A model generated the notes under the pieces. The model was given only the letters and a program-made list of their open reading frames with translations. It made no database searches and had not been told where the DNA came from. The position numbers and the translations under genes were made by a program. DNA of 34,075 nt from a virus: positions 1 to 34,075 of IMG/VR virus record IMGVR_UViG_3300034522_000096. The stretch is one strand, 5' to 3'. This document shows positions 1-7,900 of the stretch, one piece after another; the stretch's first letter is position 1, and every line of letters starts with the position of its first letter.

Positions 1-792
1 TTAGAAAAGCCCTGCAGGCTCTGCTGAGCGATCCCAGCTATAAATGACCAGCTCGCCGCGCTCGACGCGGTTGGCGGCGCCACCGACGGTGTAGTCCAGC
101 TTGAGCGCCTCCATCTCGTAATCCTTGAAGCACTCCCGGATGGCTGGGTGGTCGTTGATGCTGATGACCGCCTTGCCCTTGATGCTCTTGAGCTTCCTGG
201 CCATCAGCTCATACTGCTCCCAGGGAAACGGCACGCCGTAGCCCTCGGTCTCCCAGTACGGCGGGTCTAGATAAAAGAGCGTGTGTGCGCGGTCGTAGCG
301 GTCGACGCATGCCGCCCAGTCCAGCTGCTCTATATATGTGCCGGCCGCCAGGCGCAGGTGCGCGGCCGAGAGGTTCTCCTCGATGCGCAGCAGGTTGATG
401 GCTGGGGCGGTGGTCGCGGTACCGAAGGTCTGGCCAGCCACCTTGCCGCCGAAGGACTGCTGCTGCAGGTAGAAGAACCGGGCCGCCCGCTGGATGTCGG
501 TCAGCGTCTCGGGCCGGGTGTCTTGCAGCCACTTGAACACCTGGCGGGACGTGAGCGCCCATTTGAACTGCCGCACGAACTCTTCCAGGTGGTGGGTGAC
601 GACCCGGTACAGATTGACCAGGTCGCCGTTGACATCGTTCAGTACCTCGACGTCGGCCGGGTGCCGGGCAAAGTAGACGGCCGCGCCGCCCGCGAACACT
701 TCCACGTAGCAGTCATGCGCCGGAAAGCGCTTGAGCAGCATGTCGACCAGCCGGCGCTTGCCGCCGATCCAAGGGATGATGGGGTTTGTCAT
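1..792 (-). CDS. D12-class DNA adenine N6-methyltransferase
   Basis: This 263-aa protein is a class D12 (Dam-like) adenine methyltransferase, which transfers methyl groups from S-adenosylmethionine to adenine N6. The SAM-binding start PWIGGKRR is at residues 7-14, followed by VEVFAGGAAVYF at 30-41. The catalytic motif IV, DPPY, is at 176-179. The stop codon is the first three bases of the window, so the gene is complete. It starts inside the end of com (80-nt overlap in another frame), the layout of Mu com-mom. The likely role is protecting phage DNA from restriction late in infection. From memory, Com-linked adenine methylases such as the one in Haemophilus FluMu can be nearly sequence-independent; specificity here cannot be read from sequence. 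Confidence 0.92.
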   Translation of the reverse strand: MTNPIIPWIGGKRRLVDMLLKRFPAHDCYVEVFAGGAAVYFARHPADVEVLNDVNGDLVNLYRVVTHHLEEFVRQFKWALTSRQVFKWLQDTRPETLTDIQRAARFFYLQQQSFGGKVAGQTFGTATTAPAINLLRIEENLSAAHLRLAAGTYIEQLDWAACVDRYDRAHTLFYLDPPYWETEGYGVPFPWEQYELMARKLKSIKGKAVISINDHPAIRECFKDYEMEALKLDYTVGGAANRVERGELVIYSWDRSAEPAGLF

Positions 793-946
793 TTATCTCA
801 GCTTCCGGCACTCGGCGGTGCTCTGGTGTGACGCTCTGGGCGCTCAGCTGATTGAAAGCCCCGCAGCGGGGGCATTTGATGACCAGGCGGATGTACTCCC
901 CCTCGGCCAGTTTGCGGCGGCAGTTGCCGCAGCGTATTTCAGTCAT
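713..946 (-). CDS. com: Com-like zinc-finger translational regulator
   Basis: This 77-aa protein has a CxxC-N15-CxxC zinc ribbon (C6, C9, C25, C28) followed by a basic, Pro-rich tail. This matches Mu Com, an RNA-binding protein that opens the mom ribosome-binding site. The last 80 nt overlap the start of the methylase in a different reading frame, so translation of the methylase is probably controlled by Com as in Mu. The start at 944-946 has AAAGGG a suitable distance upstream. A palindrome, TTTCAA-TAG-TTGAAA, lies just before the ribosome site. Mu controls com-mom through several upstream GATC sites; here I find only one, at 984-987, so Dam/OxyR-type control is not evident. Confidence 0.88.
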   Translation of the reverse strand: MTEIRCGNCRRKLAEGEYIRLVIKCPRCGAFNQLSAQSVTPEHRRVPEAEINDKPHHPLDRRQAPAGRHAAQALSGA

Positions 947-956
947 TGCAAGCCCT

Positions 957-971
957 TTTCAATAGTTGAAA
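957..971. promoter_or_regulatory. Inverted repeat upstream of com
   Basis: The sequence TTTCAA-TAG-TTGAAA is a perfect 6-bp dyad with a 3-nt centre, about 10 nt upstream of the com start and next to its ribosome-binding site. It could be an activator or repressor site for the com-methylase unit, or a small mRNA hairpin. No function is shown by sequence alone. Confidence 0.35.
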
Positions 972-1051
972 GGTGATAGGCTTGATCCGCTCTCGCGAGG
1001 GTGGCGGGTCTTGCCTGGCTTGCAGGGTCATCTGCAGGTTGGGGGTTTGGC

Positions 1052-1069
1052 CAGGTGTTACCGCACCTG
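1052..1069. other. Hairpin between tail genes and com
   Basis: CAGGTG-ttaccg-CACCTG forms a perfect 6-bp stem in the 142-nt gap between the end of the DUF4376 gene (1089) and com (946). It lies where leftward tail transcription would end and com transcription begin. There is no U-run on the leftward strand, so it is not a standard intrinsic terminator. The T-run at 1084-1090 is on the wrong side and overlaps the stop of the upstream gene. Confidence 0.3.
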
Positions 1070-1088
1070 ACCAGGTCGCCCGTCTTTT

Positions 1089-1721
1089 TTATTGTGGCCA
1101 GCCCTCCTCGACGTTGTAGGCAGCCAGGCCGGCCACATCGCCAATGGCGGCCAGCGCCTGAATCGCGTCATGGTGGCTACGCTCGGCGGTGAAGCAGGCC
1201 TGGACATGGCGTGCGATGGCACAAGCGATGGCCTGCAGCTCGGACAGCGAGAGGGATACCCATCCGCTTTCCGCCTTGAAATCTACGGCCTCAACCCCTG
1301 CGGCCACTGCATTGGCCACCACCGAGGTAATGCGGTTTTGATCTTCAATCGCTGTGGCCACCCGCACGGCATCAATATTGATCCCGCCTGTTTCGTGCTG
1401 CCAGCGCATCTCCGAGGTGCGGGCCATGAGTGCCTGAGCGGCTGTAGCTGCTGCTTGCCGCAGCTCCTCATGGCCCAAGGGCAGAACCTCCCGCGTCACG
1501 ATAACGACCCGGTTTTCAGCGTCGACCGTGAGCAGTTCAGCGCCGTAGCGCTGCTGTAGGTCCAGGGGGGCGCTCTTGTCTACTGCTGGCCACCAGGCGC
1601 AACCTTGCACGCCTAGCTGCGGGTCAGTCCATGACAGGTCGGCCAGAGATTCAGGCGCGAGACCTTGCAGAAAAGTTGGCAGTGGTTCGCGGGTAGCGAT
1701 GTTGTTTTGAACTTTAATCAT
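1089..1721 (-). CDS. DUF4376 tail-fibre-associated protein
   Basis: This 210-aa protein ends in a domain like DUF4376. It contains a W-x-GGI-type turn (HETGGINI), a VATAIEDQNRI segment, a FKAESGWVSLSLSELQAI stretch and a final helical HVQACFTAER part. In tailed phages such proteins follow the fibre gene and are thought to be fibre-assembly or fibre-tip proteins. The N-terminal half has features of tail-fibre assembly proteins (WW, PAVD) but is not clear. Its start overlaps the end of the fibre gene by 8 nt, implying co-translation. It is the last gene of the tail block before com. The family call is from recognition; exact function is uncertain. Confidence 0.7.
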   Translation of the reverse strand: MIKVQNNIATREPLPTFLQGLAPESLADLSWTDPQLGVQGCAWWPAVDKSAPLDLQQRYGAELLTVDAENRVVIVTREVLPLGHEELRQAAATAAQALMARTSEMRWQHETGGINIDAVRVATAIEDQNRITSVVANAVAAGVEAVDFKAESGWVSLSLSELQAIACAIARHVQACFTAERSHHDAIQALAAIGDVAGLAAYNVEEGWPQ

Positions 1722-3042
1722 TATTTGCTTTCAATACCCTAAAACCTAGGTTGTTTTCCCTGTAATAAATATTCGCATCAGAATCTGATTGCGTGAGAGC
1801 GTGAATGGTTACACCAGTCTCTGCGGTAGCTACTGTAGGTGCTGCTGTTGGAGTTGACCATGCAACGGCTGCGCCGTTAGTGCCTGGAACTGTTGTTGCG
1901 GTGACTGGGTTAAAAAATGTCACAGGAAGTCCTACAGGGAGCACGGGGTTAAGCTCCAAAAGACCACTTACGTAGACCTTTTCAGGCCGGAACATTCGTA
2001 TAGAGCTAGGGTCTGCGTAAGGCAGCTTTGCTTCGTCCCGCATGAAGTTTATGGTCTCAGAAAGATGGCGAATACCTGAACTGATCAGGTAATAGCTTTG
2101 CTCAAAAAGCTCAGTCAAAAGATTGAACTTAAAGACCGCCCTATTCACAGACGAGCTTGCACTCTTAGTACTCGACATCAGGATATAAAGGTCAGTACCT
2201 ACGATGCAGCAACTCTGGTACTCGTTCATTGATGTTGGAAGTCCTGTAGAGTATGATGTACTTTTGTAAGTTATTGCTCCTGAGGCAGAGTCAATAATGC
2301 CAACGGCTGTTGCAGAGCTAAGGTTGCCAACTATGTAGCTTTTTTTAAGTTCTTTATGGTAAACAAGGTCGTAATCCTTAGGATTGAATATGCCATGATA
2401 TGCTGCATACGGCACAGTAAATAATTCAGCCCCGGAATTACTTAGGCAGCATAACCGTCTGATTTTTTGTGTAGTGTTCTCAGTAATACATGCAAGCACA
2501 CCACCTCCAATAGCTAGTATCTTGGAGGCAATAAGATTAGACGAGCTATGGTGTCTATTAAACAGTATTTCACCAGACGGACTGAGGACTATGACACCAC
2601 TAGACGTACTTGAGTACGAGTATGTTAATGCCGCACCGCCGTTATCTAAAACCTGTATAGATAGAACACTGATCGTTTGCGAAAAACTTACGTCTTTTGC
2701 CCATACAAGCGTATCGCCGGAAAACATTTCGACATGCAGTATCTGATTGCCAGTCTTCATGTTGGCAATTGCCAGTCTTCCGAAATTTTCATCTATAGCG
2801 ATAGTCCCGCCTAATACGTAATTCTTCCTGGTACGAAGATTTGTAGTTGAAACCCCGGCGCCCACAAACGGAAACCCTCTACCCACCTGTGCATAGGTTA
2901 AAAAGTTATCTGCTGAAGAGTTCATAGAGCCGTACCCAACTTCCAACAGCTCAGACTTAGCTTCAGCAGCCACACGCTGCGGCAGCCCCGGCAACCCGCC
3001 GCCAACTGCAGGCGCTCCGTGTAACCCGTATGTGTAGGTCAT
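1714..3042 (-). CDS. Tail fibre / receptor-binding protein (variable, AT-rich)
   Basis: This 442-aa protein starts with a Gly/Pro-rich segment (MTYTYGLHGAPAVGGGLPG). It continues with a long beta-rich part in which short strands, Gly turns and Ser/Thr runs recur, as in beta-propeller or beta-helix receptor-binding proteins. The C-terminal ~80 residues are Thr/Ala/Pro-rich. Position after the tail tip and before a DUF4376 protein supports a fibre role. The first ~90 nt of the gene are GC-rich like the neighbours, but most of the rest (about 1740-2900) is clearly AT-richer and uses different codons. This suggests an exchanged host-range module. Its ATG shares one base with the upstream stop (TGATG). 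No known family is recognised with confidence. Confidence 0.6.
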   Translation of the reverse strand: MTYTYGLHGAPAVGGGLPGLPQRVAAEAKSELLEVGYGSMNSSADNFLTYAQVGRGFPFVGAGVSTTNLRTRKNYVLGGTIAIDENFGRLAIANMKTGNQILHVEMFSGDTLVWAKDVSFSQTISVLSIQVLDNGGAALTYSYSSTSSGVIVLSPSGEILFNRHHSSSNLIASKILAIGGGVLACITENTTQKIRRLCCLSNSGAELFTVPYAAYHGIFNPKDYDLVYHKELKKSYIVGNLSSATAVGIIDSASGAITYKSTSYSTGLPTSMNEYQSCCIVGTDLYILMSSTKSASSSVNRAVFKFNLLTELFEQSYYLISSGIRHLSETINFMRDEAKLPYADPSSIRMFRPEKVYVSGLLELNPVLPVGLPVTFFNPVTATTVPGTNGAAVAWSTPTAAPTVATAETGVTIHALTQSDSDANIYYRENNLGFRVLKANND

Positions 3043-3482
3043 CAGACGGCCTCCCCGACATCCTTGAACTCAGACACCTCGCCAGCAACCGCAATACCTG
3101 CCGCCAGGTTGGCAACCATGGAAGTAGCGAAAAGCTTATCGCCTCGTCCGAGTCGCAGAGGTTGTTGCTCGCTGATTTCCGTGACGAAAGCCACGGGCAA
3201 CTTTGCTGTTTTGTTACCAGCGACGGCGTAATCCCATGTCGGAGCGACGACTGAGAATCGTGGAACTTTGACTGCCGAGCCATTTTTCTGGACAAAGATA
3301 ATCACACCAGAGGCTGTGATTGTCCCGACAGGTGCAGCACTAATTCGTGTCACCAAGCAACCTTCCGTACCTGCGGTGTAAAGCTCCACGGCATCACTAC
3401 CGTTGGGGTTTCCTGCCGCAGTCAGCACTGCACCAAAGGTTTGAGGGTCTTGCGCGAAAGCTGGTTTGTGCGTCTTGCTCAT
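3042..3482 (-). CDS. Hypothetical tail-region protein
   Basis: This 146-aa protein has a beta-rich pattern with alternating hydrophobic residues (LVTRISAAPVGTITASGVII). It has no membrane segment and no recognisable catalytic motif. It sits between a coiled-coil fibre-like protein and the putative receptor-binding protein, with a TGATG junction to the latter. A structural or fibre-connecting role is therefore likely. I do not recognise a family; a small head or tail decoration protein is an alternative. Confidence 0.6.
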   Translation of the reverse strand: MSKTHKPAFAQDPQTFGAVLTAAGNPNGSDAVELYTAGTEGCLVTRISAAPVGTITASGVIIFVQKNGSAVKVPRFSVVAPTWDYAVAGNKTAKLPVAFVTEISEQQPLRLGRGDKLFATSMVANLAAGIAVAGEVSEFKDVGEAV

Positions 3483-3492
3483 GTCTTACCTT

Positions 3493-3966
3493 TCAAAATA
3501 CAAGTGCTGCGGCCCACATGTCCGCTTCTATATCCACTACGCCGGTCTGACCGTTGACAGACGTGACGGGGCCGTCCTGAATGCCTGCCGCTGCAGCTTC
3601 TGCGCGCTGCGCTGCTGCAAGCGCCGCCTCGGCGGCCGGGACAGCCTGGAAGGCAGCCTGCGTAGCCTCGGCGGCTTTGGCAGTTGCCACCGCCGCAGAT
3701 CCGTATGCACTACCAGCTGAGGCACCCGCCTGGTTGCGGTAGCCCATGGCATCTTCGGCTTGCTGCTGCGCATTCGTGGCAGCGTCATAGGCCACGGCCG
3801 CGTTGTGCGCTACGTTCTGAGCCTGCGCATTGGACTGCTCTTGGAAACCCTGAAGCGCAGAGACAAAGCCATCCCCACGCGCATCAAAATTAGCGGGGTC
3901 CGCCAGCGTGGGCGGCACCGGCAGAGGATCTGTCAGTACCGGAGACAAAGGGATTTCATCAGCCAT
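3493..3966 (-). CDS. Ala-rich coiled-coil tail fibre-like protein
   Basis: This 157-aa protein has a Pro-rich N-terminus (about residues 1-25) and a long Ala/Gln-rich helical stretch (about 30-125) typical of trimeric phage fibre shafts. Near the end is a VTSVNGQTGVV motif (about 133-143), common in phage fibre repeats. I chose the ATG at 3964-3966, which overlaps the upstream stop as TGATG; a GTG one codon earlier is also possible. The gene follows the tail-tip protein. It probably links the tail tip to the receptor-binding protein or is a short fibre itself. Confidence 0.6.
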   Translation of the reverse strand: MADEIPLSPVLTDPLPVPPTLADPANFDARGDGFVSALQGFQEQSNAQAQNVAHNAAVAYDAATNAQQQAEDAMGYRNQAGASAGSAYGSAAVATAKAAEATQAAFQAVPAAEAALAAAQRAEAAAAGIQDGPVTSVNGQTGVVDIEADMWAAALVF

Positions 3967-4901
3967 CACAGCTCCTCGATTTCAATTTTTGCCGGGGCCT
4001 CATGAATGGAGTCCGGCGAATAAGTCAAACGGCGATACAGCCCGAACAGCAACAGACTCAGGTAGTAGGGACTGTCAGGCTGGGTCGCCAAACCGATCCA
4101 AAGCGCTGGCATGCCATTGAGCCGGTCACGAACGCCGCGCACACGGTCCACGTTGCTGGCAGGCACGATGAAGCTGCCGGCAAAACGCGGCACGGTGCGC
4201 CGCCGCACCAGAGACACGCCCGGACGCAGCGACCCATCGAACTCGCGCTCGATCTGAGAAAAGTTGCTGCTATCGATGTCCGGGTTCCATTCCATGTCAC
4301 CCAGCCATTCGCCTCGTCCCAGCACGATGTACTGCACCGAGGCCTGGCCCGAGACGGGCAGGATTTCGATCTCGATTTGCACCCCGGACACGGGGGGGAT
4401 GTTGATCCAGACGATGGCGCCCTGTTGCAGAAACGATGCGGTAAACCAGTCGTACCAGCCCAGCACATCGCGCCGCTGCAAACTGCGCTCTGCAGGCCCG
4501 AAAAGCACTTGGCCACCGTGACGGACCGTGATGCGAGCAAGCTGCCCGCGCAGTCCATAGAGGCCCACGGTATCCACGCGCCGGCGGGGCTGCAGCACGA
4601 TGCGCAACGGCTGGCCATCAGCCTGCACCGTGGGTGTGCTCTCGTAATACTCAAACGCAGCGTATTTGCTACACACCCGCAGTTTTTGCCATGTATCGGG
4701 CGACGCCTCGGGCGGAGTGTCCGCCGTGTCGACTCCGGCGCCCACACGCCGGTAAACCTGGCGCGTGGCAGGGCGGTGGCACAAAGCACCATTCGTCCAT
4801 TCCCCAACAGACCACGCAGGTGTAGGGTCCAGCGCCTCTACGCTGTGTTCCAGCACATCGGCAGGCTCCACCACCTGGGGCTCAATCACATAAAAGCTCA
4901 T
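3966..4901 (-). CDS. Putative tail-tip (distal tail) protein
   Basis: This 311-aa protein directly follows the tape measure with an ATGA overlap (4898-4901), the usual place for distal-tail or hub proteins of siphophages. It has an N-terminal part rich in W and Y, a beta-rich middle, and a C-terminal LLLFGLYRRLTYSPDSIHEAPAKIE-type end. There are no transmembrane segments and no peptidase motif. It is the only non-fibre-like gene between the tape measure and the fibres, so it may combine Dit and hub functions. The family is not recognised; the role is inferred from position. Confidence 0.55.
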   Translation of the reverse strand: MSFYVIEPQVVEPADVLEHSVEALDPTPAWSVGEWTNGALCHRPATRQVYRRVGAGVDTADTPPEASPDTWQKLRVCSKYAAFEYYESTPTVQADGQPLRIVLQPRRRVDTVGLYGLRGQLARITVRHGGQVLFGPAERSLQRRDVLGWYDWFTASFLQQGAIVWINIPPVSGVQIEIEILPVSGQASVQYIVLGRGEWLGDMEWNPDIDSSNFSQIEREFDGSLRPGVSLVRRRTVPRFAGSFIVPASNVDRVRGVRDRLNGMPALWIGLATQPDSPYYLSLLLFGLYRRLTYSPDSIHEAPAKIEIEEL

Positions 4902-7900
4902 GTGGTTCTTTCCGGTTTTGTCATCACCACCACCTCACCCCGGGCGATGGCCTCCAAGACAGTGCGCATGCGGCGGTTTTCGTCCTCCACGGCGCCCAGC
5001 TTGTCTGCCAGCCTTCGGTTGCTTGAAGTGATCTCTGCCAGCAATGCGTCGGTGCGGCTGCTGTCGCGGCTGCCGCCGCCCAGAGCCTGGGCCAACTGCT
5101 GCTGGTTCCAAATGCGGCTGGGGCCTGTGGCTTCCAGCTCCCAGCCACGCTCGCCTACGATGCGCAGGCCGCCAAGGTGATCACCCCCCGTGGCAAAGCC
5201 AGGCACGCCTGCCAACTTGCGCAGGTAGTCCCAGTCGGCATCGGTTTGCTGGCCCGTGGTCTTATTGACCTGGTCGCGGATCTGCGTATCGCTCAAACCG
5301 GCAGCCAGCATTTGCTGGTACAGAGCGGCTTTTTCTTCAGGCGTGCGACTTGTGACCCCAGTAATAGCGCTGGCGTATGTGCTTGCATTGGCAGACTGCA
5401 GGGCAGCCAGCAGCGGCCCAAGAGCCGCCACCGCCTGCCCGACCGACATAGTGGCGTCAATCTGCAGTTGGTCGTAGCTCAGTGCCTGCTGCCAGTACGA
5501 CAAGGTTTCATCCAGACGCTTGATCTGCGACTCGGCCGCGCGCAGCTGCCGGTCCTGCACCGTGAGCTGGCTATCGGTCAGACCGCCCAGCTCGCTGAGC
5601 TGATTGGCCAGCAGCAAGGTGTCACGCTCGCGGTCCAGCAGCGAGACATAAGCCCCGTTGTTGATACCGCCACGCGCGGCCGAGATGGCGTCCTGCAACT
5701 GTCCGAAGTCTGTGACCGCAGCACCACCACGCACGGCGGCCAGGGCATTCTCGACATAGACCATGCCCTGTGCCGCCAGCATTTGGGCCGTGCCATCCAC
5801 GGTGCCGTACAGCTCGCGCGCATTGCTGGTGAGCAAATTGAGCGTACTGGACAGTGTGCTAATAGCGGTCTGTGCGGCACTCTGGATACCTTGCCAATAC
5901 GATTTTTCGCGATCGACAGCGGCTTCCAGGCTGGCCATGGCCGAGTCCCAGGCGCCCTGACGGGCATCTGCTGCAGCTTTGGCTGCATCGGACGCCGCCT
6001 TGGCGGCATAGTCTGCGGCCGTAGCAAACGACTGCGACATGGCCATCAGCTTGACCGCCAGCTCGCCCTGGCCTGCAGCCATGGCCGCCTCTACCGTCGC
6101 AGCGAATTGCTGCTTGGCGGCCTCGCCCATCCGGGGATCCAGGCTGATGTCCAGCCCCGCCAAGGCAGTCTGCACCTGGACAGATAGGGACTCCATGCGC
6201 TCAGCCTCGCTGTAGAAAGCGCTGTAATAGCCAGCAGCGCTGCTGGCCAGTACATCCATGCCACCCGATGCAGTCAACAGCTGGGTCTGCAGCTCTTCGC
6301 TGATGCCCTTGAACATGGACATGCTCTGGCCCAGAGCATCGAACCCTGCCTTGTTGGCCGCGATCTGGCCCAGGGCCGCATTGAGGGTGTCCAGGTCGGT
6401 CGCTGCATTGAGCAGCTGGTCGGCCCAGCCGGGCAAGTCCATGGCCAGCATGGCGGACTTCACATCCACGGCCGCAGCAGCCAGGTATTGCTTGTAGCCC
6501 TCCTCGCCATCGGCAAAGGTCTTGGGCGCCCACTTGCTGGAGCGCGATTGCTCCCAGTCGGTCAGCACGTTGCCCAAGGCGTCTTCAATGCGCAGGCTGC
6601 CCCAGGCGCCGTCGCCGGAGCTGTCATCTGCAAAGGCCGTGGCCACGGTGTAGCCAGCTTCCTTGCCGAAGGCTTTGGCAAAGCCGTCCAACGAAGCGCC
6701 CAACGTGCCGGCGATGCCGCTGATGGCCGCCTGGTTGGAGCTACTCCACTCCCCGGCAGCCCCCATACCGAAGGTGGCCCGGTTGTAAATGTCGCGCCCG
6801 TCCGAGACTTGCCCGCCGCTGTAGATGGCCCCAGCACCCATGTGGGGCGTGCCGGAGTTGTCGAAGCTCTTGATGATGCTGTACAGGGCAGCGGCTCCAG
6901 CGATCCAGGGTGCGGCAGCGCCAATCGTCATGCCCACACCTGTGGTGCCCCCAGCCGATCCGATCAGCGATGCAGTACCGCCAATTCCTAGCTGGCCACC
7001 CGCCGCAATCCCTGCACCCAGCTCGCCCAAGAAGCTGCTGCCCATCAGACTGCCCAGCTGGGTGACACCTGTAGCCAGGGTGCCAGACAATCCGCCAGAA
7101 AACGCCGACCACAAATTTTGCCCGGACTGCAGCAGCCCTAAAGGATTGGCAGCACCGCCAGATGCACCAGAGCTGCTCGAATTGCTTCCAGTAATGCCCC
7201 CAACCATGCCCTGGATACTGGCAATGACTGGCACGATAAATGGCTGTGCAAATGCTTTGTACAGCTGGTCTGCGACGGAGGTTTTAAAGGATGTCGTCAG
7301 ACTTTTATTAAAAGCCTTCCATTTATCCTCTCCATCGTTGAGCATGTCCGCAAAGCCTTTGCGGAAAATGTCATCCATCTGCTCGACAGACTGGGTCAGC
7401 TCACGGGCGTAGACGCGCGCTGAAGCTCCTACCATCGCTTGTGCAGCGGCAGCGGTAGCATCAGATTTAAGCTTTTCGGCGGCAGCCGCATCGGCTGGAT
7501 TCTTGGCATCGATCTCTTCAAGCCGCTTCTTGAGGTCGATAGCGATGCGGTATTGCTCAAGCGCAATTTCACGGTCACGCTGAGACATGATCGCCAATGA
7601 CGCTTCATAGCGTGTCGCGTCATTGGCCTCTTTGATGCTGCGTGTGTACTCATCCACCATCTTGGCGGACTCGTTGTAGCCACTGACTTTCGCCAAATCA
7701 CGCACTGCAGCCGCCTGTGCCCGCAAAGCTGCGCTGGCACGGCCAGACAGATCAATGCCCTCTTGCGTGACCGCTTCGGCCTCCAGCTGCGCTGCGACTT
7801 CCTCAACACGTGCTTGGCGCAGCGTACCAAGTGCAGCTCCAGTTTTTCCGATTTCTTCGGATTCCAACCGCGCCAGGCGCACGCTTTCCTGCGCTTGGTT

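Noticed and set aside
947-1088. Mu-style Dam-controlled mom promoter
   Set aside because: Only one GATC (984-987) is present in the gap, so the Mu methylation switch is not supported.
1084-1090. T-run as a terminator
   Set aside because: It is on the plus strand, has no stem directly before it, and overlaps the stop codon of a leftward gene. No rightward gene ends there.
4002-5180. A 392-codon plus-strand open frame across the tail-tip gene and tape-measure end
   Set aside because: It crosses two well-supported leftward genes and gives low-complexity Arg/His-rich sequence without signals.
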